From Tautonia rosea (GTDB taxonomy: Bacteria; Planctomycetota; Planctomycetia; Isosphaerales; Isosphaeraceae): a stretch of DNA of 64,000 bases. How positions within the stretch are numbered: position 1 is the stretch's first letter; every line of letters starts with the position of its first letter. The notes beneath the pieces were generated by a model. It worked only from the letters and a program-made list of their open reading frames with translations. It was not told the origin of the DNA and did not search any database. The stretch is taken from positions 558,001-622,000 of the forward strand of contig NZ_JABBYO010000002.1 in NCBI RefSeq assembly GCF_012958305.1. Reading direction: 5' to 3'. Shown piece by piece: positions 1 to 11,110 of the stretch. Both the position numbers and the translations under genes were made by a program.

Positions 1-85
1 GAACCTGGAAGGTATCGAGGTCGCCGTCTCGATCGAGCTGTTCGTAGTAAAAGGCAAGCAGGGGTTGCCGGCCGGGTTCACTCAT
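1..85 (-). CDS. 5' end of an unidentified protein, cut by window edge
   Basis: Only the first 28 codons lie in the window. The reading begins MSEPGRQPLLAFYYEQLDRD and stays open to the edge. A GAGGTG ribosome-binding site sits about 9 bases upstream of the ATG on the minus strand, which supports this start. The soluble, acidic N-terminus has no signal peptide. The wording resembles the start of HEAT- or TPR-like repeat proteins seen in planctomycetes, but too little is present to name it. Confidence 0.5.
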   Translation of the reverse strand, partial: MSEPGRQPLLAFYYEQLDRDGDLDTFQV

Positions 86-528
86 GGAAGGGGCACCTCG
101 ATCGGGGCGAGGAGCAATGCCCGATGCCACCGGGCAGACGATCGTTGCGATCGCGATGGTCACGACCCAGGACGCGACCATCGGGCAGCGGATCAAGGAG
201 GAAGGAGACGCGGGGGAGATCACGAGGGGCTCCGTCACGAGTTCGGGGCCGGGCCCGTCACCGTCGTGATCGAGTCTAGCAAGCAGGATCGTCCGGTCCA
301 AGTCCTGGGACAAAGAGGAAGGGGTGGGGGCCCCTCGGCACACTCCGTGCACCTCCCCCACCCCCTCAAGTGCGACGACACCCCTCCCCAAAGGTGCCGT
401 CACCGATGCGTCTCGCCGGCAAGAGCCGACGATTCCTGAAGCGGCGAACCGCTTCAAGGTCGGGGGCAACCAATGTCCCCGGCGACAGAACCCTAGGCCG
501 TCCCACCCATCTGTCAACTCGACCGATC
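86..528. other. intergenic region downstream of nadC with hairpins
   Basis: No convincing gene. It contains two hairpins that could end nadC transcription: a tight 8-bp stem with a CGAA loop at 437-456, and a G/C-rich pair (10 bp, arms 321-330 and 355-364). Neither is followed by a clear T-run on the minus strand. Confidence 0.4.
437..456 (-). terminator. hairpin downstream of nadC
   Basis: Perfect 8-bp inverted repeat with a 4-base CGAA loop, about 75 bases past the nadC stop codon on the minus strand. There is no strong T-run, so factor-independent termination is uncertain. Confidence 0.3.
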
Positions 529-1431
529 TCAATCTGCCGCGATTTCTTCATCCAGTCCGATGTCGAGCGACGGGGCCGAGTGTGTGATCGCTCCAACGCT
601 GATCCGATCGACCCCGCTTCGCGCGACTTCCGCGACCGAATGAAGGTCGATTCCTCCCGAGGCTTCGAGCAAAACGCCTGGTGCCAGGTCGTCTCTCCTG
701 CGAACGGCTTCAGACAATTCTGGAAATGAGAAATTGTCAAGGAGAACGATGTCTGGCCGACAGGCCAGCGCTTGATCAAGCTGTGAGAGCGTATCGACTT
801 CGACCTCAATGGTCGTCCCCGAAGGAGCGAGCCCCCGAGCCGACTTGATCGCGCGACCGATCGGATCACCCGAGGAGGCGAGCCAGGCGAGATGGTTATC
901 CTTGATCAACACCGCGTCAAAGAGACCGATCCGATGGTTTCTCCCGCCACCGCATCGCACAGCGTATTTTTCCAGACGACGCCAGCCGGGGGTCGTCTTC
1001 CGGGTGTCCAAAATGGCTGCGTGAGAGCCTTCGACCGCCAAAACGAAACGGTGAGTCAAGGTTGCGATGCCTGACAGGCGCTGAAGAAAATTCAACGCAG
1101 TCCGTTCCATCGACAGGATCGCCCGCATCGGCCCGGCGACGCGCGCGATAATGGTTCCCGGTTCGAGTCGGTCTCCATCGGTCCGCTTCGGGACAAATCC
1201 CTGATCCAGGCCGAACTTGCTGGCAATCAAGGCCACGACGGGCAATCCAGCAAGAATTCCCGATTGCCGAGAAACAAAGCAAGCCGCGCCCGTTGCTTCG
1301 GGGGGAATGGTGGCATCCGCGGTCAGATCACCGCGTTGACCCAGGTCTTCGGAGAGGGCCAGAGCAATCAACGTCTCGGCATTTTCTCGTTCAACGGACC
1401 CGAAGCCGTTGGGCTCATCCTGTGAGGTCAT
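529..1431 (-). CDS. nadC: nicotinate-nucleotide pyrophosphorylase (carboxylating)
   Basis: Quinolinate phosphoribosyltransferase, which converts quinolinate and PRPP to nicotinate mononucleotide in de novo NAD synthesis in the cytosol. The 300-residue protein has the usual family length. It carries MERTALNFLQRLSG (108-121), the phosphate/substrate-binding DTRKTTPG (142-149), GGGRNHR (161-167) and IKDNH (176-180), and C-terminal EASGGI and GVDRISVGAITHS segments of the barrel. No other NAD genes (nadA, nadB) are adjacent. It lies on the same strand as the DUF4174 gene 57 bases upstream and may be co-transcribed with it. Confidence 0.96.
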   Translation of the reverse strand: MTSQDEPNGFGSVERENAETLIALALSEDLGQRGDLTADATIPPEATGAACFVSRQSGILAGLPVVALIASKFGLDQGFVPKRTDGDRLEPGTIIARVAGPMRAILSMERTALNFLQRLSGIATLTHRFVLAVEGSHAAILDTRKTTPGWRRLEKYAVRCGGGRNHRIGLFDAVLIKDNHLAWLASSGDPIGRAIKSARGLAPSGTTIEVEVDTLSQLDQALACRPDIVLLDNFSFPELSEAVRRRDDLAPGVLLEASGGIDLHSVAEVARSGVDRISVGAITHSAPSLDIGLDEEIAAD

Positions 1432-1488
1432 TGGGAATCGACTCTTGGAAGAAAACCGTCGGAATGCGACGAAAGACTCCCTGAGAGC

Positions 1489-1989
1489 TTACTCCGGATC
1501 GGTTGCCTTCTGCGATCGGATTTCCCGCTGTCGCATTGGCATCGCGTCGATCATTTCATAGATCCGCTGCAAGGGGGGGAGTTTCTCCCAACGCCCTTTT
1601 TCCGAACCATTCTTGCCGACAAGGACGATGGCCAGCTTCCCTTCCTCAATTTGGTAGGACTCGCGGAGATGATTCGCGGAATCTTGCGGGATCTCCCGTC
1701 CCTCAGCGCGACTCGTTCCATCCTCGAAGACCTCGATGAGCACGATGTCGCGATTGTCCAGCTCAGGACCATTGCGATTCCAGATCATCTTGGTTTCGCA
1801 GTACGATCGGTCGTCTCTCGAAGGGGCAAAGATGAGAACCGGTCTGCTGTTCCACTGGTAACGCTTCATCGAAAAGTGGTGCATTGGCCCAGTCTCCTGC
1901 TCGGGCGTTTCCTCAGGAAGTGTTGAGGCACGTCCCAGAATGACGGCAAGGACAAAGGGACTGAGCAAAATCAAGGTGCGCAATGACAC
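1489..1989 (-). CDS. secreted DUF4174 domain protein
   Basis: 166 residues with an N-terminal hydrophobic segment (about 3-20) that reads as a signal peptide, so the protein is probably exported. The core (about 45-150) has the DUF4174 pattern: a buried strand with LIFAPSRDD, a middle strand ending IEVFEDG, and a lysine-rich LAIVLVGKNGSEK strand followed by a C-terminal helix. DUF4174 is thioredoxin-fold-like but this member lacks a CxxC active site. The function of the family is not established. It sits between uvrB and nadC on the same strand. Confidence 0.75.
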   Translation of the reverse strand: MSLRTLILLSPFVLAVILGRASTLPEETPEQETGPMHHFSMKRYQWNSRPVLIFAPSRDDRSYCETKMIWNRNGPELDNRDIVLIEVFEDGTSRAEGREIPQDSANHLRESYQIEEGKLAIVLVGKNGSEKGRWEKLPPLQRIYEMIDAMPMRQREIRSQKATDPE

Positions 1990-2129
1990 GACTGAGACTC
2001 CTCTCGGGAATTCTCGAAGACGCTCAAACGTCTGAATTTGATGGCCTTCTCTCTCTCAAGGTTAGGTTATGGCCGTGATCGTGTGCAGGAGTTATGCCAT
2101 GGGGAACGCTCGATCCATGAAGTTCCGGT

Positions 2130-4193
<2,064 letters not shown>

Positions 4194-4258
4194 GGCGGCC
4201 TCGATTGGGTGGCGAATGAAAAAAATCAGAGGGGCGAAGGAACGTCATCGCCTTGCAA

Positions 4259-4633
4259 TCACGGCGAAGCCGCAGCCGGCGGTTCTGGGACGACGGGAGC
4301 CTTGATTCGGACAAAGGGCCGGATGCCGTCAATCGTCGTTGGACCAATGCCCTTCACCCGCTGGGCGAGGGCGTCGAGCGACTCGATCGGCCCTTCGCCA
4401 CGAGCCGAAAGGATACGATCAACGCGTGTTGGTCCGAGCCCTGGCAACGCGAGCAAGGCCAGTGGCGGGGCGGAATTGATCTCCACCACCATCGAAGACG
4501 GAGGGAGCCCCTCGGGAGATGGTTCCCCCTTCGGTGCAAGAAGGACAAGCACGCTCGCCGGCCCCATGATCAGGGCGCCAAGGACGCCGCGATGCCAGAG
4601 TCCCCATCCCCAGAGTGGTCGAGTCTGCGGCAT
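4259..4633 (-). CDS. ComEA-like helix-hairpin-helix protein
   Basis: 124 residues: a short cytoplasmic start, one membrane span (about 15-33), a Pro/Ser-rich linker, then two helix-hairpin-helix motifs, LPGLGPTRVDRILSAR (63-78) and KGIGPTTIDGIRPF (94-107). This is the ComEA layout (membrane-anchored DNA binding), although many such proteins have no demonstrated role in transformation. It ends 66 bases before uvrB on the same strand, so the two may be co-transcribed. No comEC is nearby. Confidence 0.75.
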   Translation of the reverse strand: MPQTRPLWGWGLWHRGVLGALIMGPASVLVLLAPKGEPSPEGLPPSSMVVEINSAPPLALLALPGLGPTRVDRILSARGEGPIESLDALAQRVKGIGPTTIDGIRPFVRIKAPVVPEPPAAASP

Positions 4634-5048
4634 CGAATCCCGTCCCTGACACCGGTTCCCTGGAGGATACGTGGCCCGTGGTTAATCGACAGAAATACAG
4701 TTTAGGACCGAGGGGAGGGCAGACTCAAGCCGAGTCTTTCTTCAGAGAGGGCCGGCAGGGCTCAAGATCAAATGCCGGTTGGACCGATCCTTCCGTTGGA
4801 AACGCTCGATCGATCCTCAATCGGGGTTGACCGGGCAACCGCGGCCTCCACCGGCGTCGCGGATTTTCTTACAGCCGGAGTGATCTTGGTTCGATAATCG
4901 TTACGAGCCAAGAACCTGAGCCGGCCTCCCGCCGGAACCGACGGGGATCGTCGGAGTCCATCAGGCGGGAGTGGTCCCGGCGCCGGAGTCGGAGGGGTGG
5001 AGGGCCCCCCGAACGGATGGCGATTGATCCCAAGGAGGGGAAGACACA
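4634..5048. other. divergent intergenic region
   Basis: About 415 bases between the minus-strand ComEA-like gene and a plus-strand lipoprotein gene. It should hold promoters for both. No RNA gene or clear operator is visible. Confidence 0.4.
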
Positions 5049-5663
5049 ATGACCCGTTCCGCGCGGCACCGGGGCCCGCACACCCCGAGATGGGTTCGCG
5101 GCCTGCTGACGGGTGCCCTATTTTTGACAATGTCCGCCAGTATTGGCGGATGTGGCATCCCGTACGTGTTCCGAAATATCTCGCCGCTGCGACCGACCGG
5201 TTGGTCGTTCGCCTGGCCGATCCTGCCTTCGCAGTCTCAGCGACTGGAAGAAGACATCGCCAAGGAAGAACTCGACCGAGTGCCGATTCTCGATCCGGTT
5301 CCTGGCGAGTTTGCTCCTCCCCCGTGCCTTGATCCGCCCAGCGAGGCGGAAATCTGGGCCAAGGTTCCCAAGTTTCGGGCCGGCATGGACCCGTTTTACA
5401 CGGTCCAGCGGAACAACGCTCGCTTCGTCGTCGAGAAGATCGGCGAGTCGGTTGATCCGTGCAAGGTCTACCCCCTGGCTGGTCCTTGCCAGCTGATTCA
5501 CTGTCACTACAAGTGCACCGTCTATTTTGACGAATTGTACTGGTCTGACTATCCGATCCCGTTCAATCACCGCGATGCTCGCGTGGAAGTAATCTACATC
5601 GATAAGGATTACCTCCGTCGCTGTGGCGGTCCCGCGGTCGGAACGGTTCCTGGAGGCGGTTGA
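5049..5663 (+). CDS. predicted lipoprotein, unknown function
   Basis: 204 residues. A basic N-terminus and hydrophobic segment (about 18-33) end in the lipobox SIGGC, which predicts lipid attachment at the Cys near residue 35. The mature part is rich in Pro and acidic residues and carries a Cys-containing stretch (PLAGPCQLIHCHYKCTVYF) that may form disulfides. A strong GGAGG ribosome-binding site precedes the ATG. I do not recognise a domain; it is probably a planctomycete-restricted envelope protein. Confidence 0.75.
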   Translation: MTRSARHRGPHTPRWVRGLLTGALFLTMSASIGGCGIPYVFRNISPLRPTGWSFAWPILPSQSQRLEEDIAKEELDRVPILDPVPGEFAPPPCLDPPSEAEIWAKVPKFRAGMDPFYTVQRNNARFVVEKIGESVDPCKVYPLAGPCQLIHCHYKCTVYFDELYWSDYPIPFNHRDARVEVIYIDKDYLRRCGGPAVGTVPGGG

Positions 5664-5670
5664 TCGCAAC

Positions 5671-5697
5671 GAGGGTCGGCCCCCTGCACCGACCCTC
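5671..5697. terminator. hairpin between convergent genes
   Basis: Perfect 9-bp inverted repeat (arms 5671-5679 and 5689-5697) a few bases after the lipoprotein stop. It faces the minus-strand PIG-L gene, so it could stop the plus-strand transcript. There is no clear T-run. Confidence 0.4.
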
Positions 5698-5869
5698 CTC
5701 CTTGCGAGCATCCTTCCATCCCTCGATCCCCGAACATCGACGCCGACGTGGTGGCGGCTCGATGTCCGGGGATATTTCATTTGGAAATGGTTCTTCGTGA
5801 AGCGATTGGGTGATTTGACTCCTCGACCATTCTCAACCTTTTGGTATCAACGACGCGTCTCGCGTCTCC

Positions 5870-6793
5870 TTACTTCTGCTCACCGAAAAAGGGGAAGAGT
5901 TTGCCCAGTTCTGCTTTCGAGGGCTGAGAGCCGTATTCGCAAATTTCGAAGGCTTCGGCAACCTTCACCTGCCTGGCAGCCTCTTCACCGACCCAGTCGG
6001 CCAGTTCGTCTCGGAACCGATCAGCCACTCCCCCCCAACGACTGAGCGCTCGTTCCCGGGTCCATTCGAGCCGGCCTTCGGGAGAGTCAGGCACCTCGTC
6101 GAGGTATCCGAACAGCCAGGGGTTCCACTCATAAAACTGCGAACCGAGGGCGTCGATGGCGGCGACCTTCTGATCGAGCACCTCGTCGATGGGAACGACC
6201 ACATCGGGTTTGAACGGGTTCGGCTTCTGGAAGCCGTCTTCGGAGTACATGAAGACGGGGTTTTTTCGCAAGGCGGGCACATCAGGGCAAAAGTACGGGA
6301 CGATGACCATGAAGGCCGCGTCCTGCACCAGGATGCCGGTATAGCGGTGGTCGGGGTGGTAATCGTTCGGTCGGTGGGAGATGACGAGGTCGGCCTCCCA
6401 CTCCCGGATCAATCGGGTGATAGTCCGACGGTTTTCGAGTGTCGGCATCAGCTCGCCATCGTGAATGTCGAGCACCTCGGTTTCGATTCCGAGAATCTCG
6501 GCGCAGCGCTCAACCTCGGCGGTCCGGCGCTGGGCGAGCGCACCTCCGGCCATCTCGTGATGGCCAATGTCGCCATTCGTTGTACTGACAAACTTGACCT
6601 TGTGGCCCTGCTTGGCCCATCGGGCAGCAGTACCGCCGGCCTTCAGTTCGCAGTCGTCCGGGTGCGCACCGAAGACAATGATTCGGAGCGGCCGATCGGC
6701 ATCGGAGTCTGCGTCCTGAGCACGGGCCGCATGGCACCACGGGAAGACGAGGATCAGCGAAAGCTGCACGAGGCATCGAACAGGTGAAGTCAT
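5870..6793 (-). CDS. secreted PIG-L family deacetylase
   Basis: 307 residues from the preferred ATG, which has AGGAG nine bases upstream; the open frame runs further up but without domain support. A signal peptide (about 1-26, ending AARAQ) indicates export. The LmbE/PIG-L zinc deacetylase signature HPDDCE is at 44-49, and a later SHRPNDYHPDHR segment supplies further metal/active-site His and Asp residues. The family removes acetyl groups from N-acetylglucosaminyl compounds. The substrate here is unknown; envelope or dietary polysaccharide is plausible given the signal peptide. Confidence 0.85.
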   Translation of the reverse strand: MTSPVRCLVQLSLILVFPWCHAARAQDADSDADRPLRIIVFGAHPDDCELKAGGTAARWAKQGHKVKFVSTTNGDIGHHEMAGGALAQRRTAEVERCAEILGIETEVLDIHDGELMPTLENRRTITRLIREWEADLVISHRPNDYHPDHRYTGILVQDAAFMVIVPYFCPDVPALRKNPVFMYSEDGFQKPNPFKPDVVVPIDEVLDQKVAAIDALGSQFYEWNPWLFGYLDEVPDSPEGRLEWTRERALSRWGGVADRFRDELADWVGEEAARQVKVAEAFEICEYGSQPSKAELGKLFPFFGEQK

Positions 6794-7083
6794 CGGCGGC
6801 GGTCTCCTGGTGGAAGCAGATCGGAAATCTCCAGGCATTGGTTCTATCGCGGACTGCGTTCCGGGTCGAGCACTCGGTGCCCGGCGCCGACAGAGACGAT
6901 TGATCCCGGTACACTGGATCTCAACCGGGCTGGAGGTCCGCATGAGCGTGCCTCCTGTCTCTTGATTCGGAGCCAATCGACGCGGGAAGACGACCGGGAG
7001 ATCCCTCCGGTGTCTCAACGTCGAACTCGAAAAATTACTGCGTTGATCGTCCGTCGAACCTCAATCGGCCCGGAGGTCGCACC

Positions 7084-8907
7084 GTGATTGCCCGGAGATC
7101 GCCTTCTCGCGGACTGACTCTCTGCTTCTGCGGCCTCGGGCTGCTCGCACATGTTCCGATGGGAGTTCAGGGTAGCCAGCAGGCGTCGAAGGATCGCCAG
7201 GTTGCCGAATTGCGAGACGGCCAGCGCGTTTCCGGTCAGCTCGCCGGAACGGCTGACGGTGCAATCGTCTTCGAGTCCGAGTCAGCTTCCCCCCCCATCG
7301 CTCTCGATCAGATCGTCCGATTGCAACGCCTTGATGGGCAGAACGAGGCCCCAGCGCGCGCCGATGCTCAGCCGTTTCTCGTCTCGTTTGGGTTTGATCA
7401 GCGCCTGTCCGGACGACTGGTGTCCGTCGATGACGAGACGATTCGGATGACTCTGGGGACTGACGCACAGCCCGTAAGCATCGATCGTCGTGCGGTGGCC
7501 TCGCTGATTCAGCGGCCGGGAGAGGCTCAGGTCTTCATGGATCGGTTCGATGCGCTTGATCCGGAGGAGGCCTGGATCCTTCAACAAGGGGCGTCGGTTG
7601 CTCCCCGAGAGGATGATGAGGGGGCCTTCTTGAACCTCGAGCCCGGAAGCGCTCTGGCTCGGTTGGAATTCCCGGAAACCGTTGACGCTGGTCGGGTCGA
7701 GTGTTCGTTTTTCTGGGAAGGAGACCGAGTTGCCGGACAACGATGGTTTCTTGACCTGATCTTTGACGGACCCAATGGTGAGGAGATCACGCGAGTGGTC
7801 CTCGGCTGGAGGGACGAATTTCCTTCGGTCGAGTCCCGAGGCGGTCCGGAGATTGTGGTGCAACCCTTGATTCTGGAGCCTGGCTGGCACCACCTGGTGG
7901 TCCGATTCGGTCCCGGACGGACCTTGTTGACGATCGACGGGAATGATCTGGGCCGCGGAGGAGGGCCGCGGGGACCGCTCCTTGCCCTTCGATTTCAGAC
8001 CGAGGCCGCTCGCGATGCGGATGATCCGAAAGGCATCGCGGCTCGGATCGACAATCTCCTGGTGATCCGATCATTTGAGCCGACAAACCATCCGGAAATT
8101 GATCCGACCCAGGACGAACTCCGGATGGTGACCGGGAACCAGATCTGGGGTTCCGTGGAGTCGGCCAATGAAACCGGGGCCCGCATTCGACTTCTCGGAA
8201 ACGATCGAGAGGCGTCGTGGTCGCAGGTGGCGGGAATCTTCTTTCGTCGAATTCCGACTGCGTCGGAACCGCTGTCGGGAACGTGGGTTCGGGTGGAATG
8301 GGAGGTCGGCGACCCGGAGTCACGACCGGATCGCCTTGAGGGCGTGCTCCAGGGAATCGCCCCCGACGGCTACGAGATTGCGGTTCCGTTTGCCGGAACG
8401 CTGACCATTCCTCGAAGTCAACTCCGTCAGATGGAGATCCTCGGTCCAAAACGTCGACAGGTCATCGATCCCCACGCCCGACATCTCGGTGATCAGATCA
8501 TGCCGGAGCTCGATCCTCCGTTGCCCGATGGCGATACTTACGATGTCTCCTTCTTGATCGAGGCCTTACCAGAAGAACCGATTGCTCTTGTTCTCGATGC
8601 GGTTCACGTGGAAGGGGAATATGAAGGGGGGCGATTCGCCGAAGAGTTGCGGGCTGGGTTTCAGCGGACGAATCTCCGGCTCAATGGCGAGGTCTTCGAT
8701 GCGATGAATCGGTACGTCCGCGACGCAAACCGTACCCCAAGTCGGCTTCGAATTCCGATCCCAACCAATCAGCTCCGGATCGGCGAAAATCGACTCCGTT
8801 TCGAGCAACTGGGTCGTGAACAGGACCCAAGCTATCGCGACGATCTTGGCTTGCTTCAGATTGCCCTGGAATGGAGCAAGCCAGAGCAAGCCTCGACGCC
8901 CGAGTGA
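7084..8907 (+). CDS. large secreted protein with beta-repeats and a LamG-like centre
   Basis: 607 residues starting at GTG with GGAGGT just upstream. A signal peptide (about 8-30) precedes four copies of a short beta-module that read like 'D/N-x-x-x-G-x-(V/L)... I-x-(F/L)': at about 44-80, 105-142, 350-385 and 416-450. Between copies two and three, residues about 165-330 look like a concanavalin/LamG jelly roll (PGWHHLVVRFGPGRTLLTID). The last 130 residues are another beta-rich domain. It is probably an extracytoplasmic structural or binding protein; I cannot name a family. It converges on the next gene with 36 bases between stops. Confidence 0.7.
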   Translation: MIARRSPSRGLTLCFCGLGLLAHVPMGVQGSQQASKDRQVAELRDGQRVSGQLAGTADGAIVFESESASPPIALDQIVRLQRLDGQNEAPARADAQPFLVSFGFDQRLSGRLVSVDDETIRMTLGTDAQPVSIDRRAVASLIQRPGEAQVFMDRFDALDPEEAWILQQGASVAPREDDEGAFLNLEPGSALARLEFPETVDAGRVECSFFWEGDRVAGQRWFLDLIFDGPNGEEITRVVLGWRDEFPSVESRGGPEIVVQPLILEPGWHHLVVRFGPGRTLLTIDGNDLGRGGGPRGPLLALRFQTEAARDADDPKGIAARIDNLLVIRSFEPTNHPEIDPTQDELRMVTGNQIWGSVESANETGARIRLLGNDREASWSQVAGIFFRRIPTASEPLSGTWVRVEWEVGDPESRPDRLEGVLQGIAPDGYEIAVPFAGTLTIPRSQLRQMEILGPKRRQVIDPHARHLGDQIMPELDPPLPDGDTYDVSFLIEALPEEPIALVLDAVHVEGEYEGGRFAEELRAGFQRTNLRLNGEVFDAMNRYVRDANRTPSRLRIPIPTNQLRIGENRLRFEQLGREQDPSYRDDLGLLQIALEWSKPEQASTPE

Positions 8908-8943
8908 CCTGAACGCATCGGGGGCCCGAACGAGTCCCCACGA

Positions 8944-10584
8944 TCAGTCGTTCTGATCACGGAACGAGTTGATGTAGCTCTGAACGTGCTGTTCAATGTG
9001 CCGGGGGACCTTCTGATTCGAAAGGGCCTCCGCCTGAGCGGCGGTGTTGGCCTCGGTGACAGCCTGAGCTTCAATGATGCTCTCACCAATCGTCTGGGCA
9101 TTCGGCGGGCCGAAGCCTTCCTGCACTGCCTTTCCCTGACCAAGTTGCTGCTTGACCTGGGTATTGAAGGTGCTGGTGTTGTCGGCGGCGATCGGGCGAT
9201 CACCCTGACCGCGGCCGCGGCCGAGTCCCTCCCCTTGAGTGTTGCCCATTCCTTGACCGAACGCGTTCATGCCGCTGAGGCGGTCGCCCATCTGGTTCAG
9301 ACCGTCGCCACCCGTCATGCCGTCCTTGGCCATCTCAAGGTCGGCCATGGCGGCGTCAAGCATCTCCAGTTCCGCTAGGTCGCTGGCCATCTGTTCGAGC
9401 TGTTCCTGGCTCATCCCGAGGGCATTGGCCGCCTGTTGCAAATCACCCTGGGAGAGCTGCTGCTGGGCCTGGCCGAGCTGTTGGGCCATTTGCTGGAGCT
9501 TCTGCAAGTCTTCGGCCTGATCGTTGAGCCTGGCCATCTGCTGCTCAAATTGTTCCTGGCTGATCGCACCTCGATCTCGGGCCTCTTCGAGCTGTTTTTT
9601 CCGTTCGTCGAGGTTGGCAAGCTCTTCGAGCTGTTCTTTCATCTCGGAAAGCTGCTCGCGTAGTTCCTCTTTTTCTTGATCGGACATGGAGCCGGACAGG
9701 AGTTTGTCTCGGAGTTCCTTCACCTTCTCGGCCGCTTGCTGAAAATCACCTTTGGCCAGTTCGCGCGCAAACTCGTCAGCCGGACCGTCGGAGGTCATCT
9801 GATCGAGTTGCTGAAGCTTCTTGCTGATTTGCTGGGAATCGCCGATCTGCTTCTGCCGCTCTTCCAGGGCATTGGTCAGGGAGTTGAGTTTGACCAACGC
9901 TTCGTCTTTTTCGCTCGGAGGGGCCTTTGCCAGGGCTTCGGCCGCTTTTTCAATCTCGACGAGCAGCTTATCGGTTTCGGCGAAGGCGGCTTGATCAAGC
10001 TTCTGACGGGTTTCGGTGATTCGTTTGTTCAAGGCATCGGCCTGTTTGGCGATCGCTTCAAGCTGCTCCGGATCGATCGATTCGCCGGGCACGGTCGTGG
10101 CTCGCGAGAGTTCCGGTACGAACAGCAGACCGACAGCCAGAAGCCCGGTCACCAGCGGCAACCAGGCCGCCCGCGGAACCTTGGGACCGAACGGACTGGC
10201 GACATCGAGCGTGTCCAGGTGCCGCTTGGTGTCCTCGATCAAGGCCCGACCCGCGGGCGATTCGAGGAGGTCTGACGGAAGGGTCAGGGCCGTCCCCAGT
10301 CGCTCATTGAGATGGAAGGCCCGGTCAATGGCGACGGCAGCGTCGAGTCTGCTCGGCCCGCCGAGCGCTGCGATCAGGATCGCCACGACGATTCCACCGC
10401 CACCGGCAATCGCGAACAGAACCGGATGGCTGATCGGCATCGGTTCCGCCAAGACCTTTTCGATCCCGATGGCAATCGCCGTGAGAAACAGGGCTCCTCC
10501 CAGGCACCAGACCAGGGCCGAGAGGAACCGTTGAAAGCGTAAACGCCGCCAGACCCTGCCGATCTGCGAGTCGAAGTCGCTCAC
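8944..10584 (-). CDS. DUF4175-like coiled-coil membrane protein
   Basis: About 546 residues from a GTG with GAGGGAG upstream; an in-frame ATG 33 bases earlier (10617) is the alternative. The N-terminus has membrane spans (roughly residues 20-42, 55-77 and 140-160 of the shorter form). Beyond them lies a long Gln/Glu/Lys-rich coiled coil (about 180-430), a Gly/Met-rich linker and a C-terminal segment with KVPRHIEQHVQSYINS. This resembles the DUF4175 membrane proteins found beside BatA/BatD- and MoxR-type gene clusters in planctomycetes, although none are next to it here. Function unknown. Confidence 0.7.
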   Translation of the reverse strand: MSDFDSQIGRVWRRLRFQRFLSALVWCLGGALFLTAIAIGIEKVLAEPMPISHPVLFAIAGGGGIVVAILIAALGGPSRLDAAVAIDRAFHLNERLGTALTLPSDLLESPAGRALIEDTKRHLDTLDVASPFGPKVPRAAWLPLVTGLLAVGLLFVPELSRATTVPGESIDPEQLEAIAKQADALNKRITETRQKLDQAAFAETDKLLVEIEKAAEALAKAPPSEKDEALVKLNSLTNALEERQKQIGDSQQISKKLQQLDQMTSDGPADEFARELAKGDFQQAAEKVKELRDKLLSGSMSDQEKEELREQLSEMKEQLEELANLDERKKQLEEARDRGAISQEQFEQQMARLNDQAEDLQKLQQMAQQLGQAQQQLSQGDLQQAANALGMSQEQLEQMASDLAELEMLDAAMADLEMAKDGMTGGDGLNQMGDRLSGMNAFGQGMGNTQGEGLGRGRGQGDRPIAADNTSTFNTQVKQQLGQGKAVQEGFGPPNAQTIGESIIEAQAVTEANTAAQAEALSNQKVPRHIEQHVQSYINSFRDQND

Positions 10585-10725
10585 TGCCTTGCTCCCTCGT
10601 TCGGACCTGACGGGCATTGTGAATCACACAAACCTGTTACGAGTGTACGAACCACCTCCCGCTCCTTCAAGTCTTGACGCCGAAGGGCTTCGGACACCAA
10701 AGACGGAAATCCGGTCCAGGTCACC

Positions 10726-10755
10726 TTGAACCGACGACGGGAATCACGTCATAAT
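10726..10755 (+). promoter_or_regulatory. sigma-70-type promoter for the small basic protein
   Basis: TTGAAC (10726-10731) and CATAAT (10750-10755) separated by 18 bases match the -35 and -10 consensus at 4/6 and 5/6. The small basic ORF starts 59 bases after the -10 box. Confidence 0.45.
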
Positions 10756-10813
10756 GTTTGTTTCTCGCCCCTAAAAACCAGGAGGCGATCCAGATCAATG
10801 GGGAAGCCGAGTC

Positions 10814-10960
10814 ATGAAGAAGAAGACGAAGCATCGCAAAAGCTACGCCTGGCGGAAACGAGCCGATAGCTCCCCGGTGGCCAAGGGGCGTCGTCGAAAG
10901 CGTCTTGGGGTTCGCAACCCCAGTAAGCTGCGATTTGCGGGCGGCAAAAAGAAATCCTGA
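10814..10960 (+). CDS. 48-residue highly basic small protein
   Basis: A short frame that begins MKKKTKHRKSYAWRKRAD and ends FAGGKKKS. More than a third of residues are Lys or Arg, and acidic residues are almost absent. A good promoter precedes it and a 23-bp hairpin follows it. A second short frame (10798-10869) starts 16 bases earlier in another phase and has the better placed GGAGG, so translational coupling is possible. The composition suggests nucleic acid or ribosome binding, but it is not a ribosomal protein that I recognise (not L34, L32 or THX by eye). Confidence 0.6.
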   Translation: MKKKTKHRKSYAWRKRADSSPVAKGRRRKRLGVRNPSKLRFAGGKKKS

Positions 10961-10996
10961 GCATTAGGCTTTCATTTCCGTCAGCGCCTGACGAAA

Positions 10997-11048
10997 CGGG
11001 GCCAGTTCCCGACCCATTCGCATCGGAATGGGTCGGGAACTGGCCCCG
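10997..11048. terminator. 23-bp perfect hairpin
   Basis: Arms 10997-11019 and 11026-11048 are exact reverse complements with a 6-base loop (GCATCG). It lies 36 bases after the stop of the small basic gene and 62 bases beyond the end of the DUF59 gene, so it can act as a bidirectional terminator. No T-run follows on either strand. Confidence 0.6.
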
Positions 11049-11110
11049 CATGTGTTTCCAGGGTCAAGCAACGAGAACGTTTTGCCTGGAGTGCGCTCTC
11101 GGCTCCGAAG

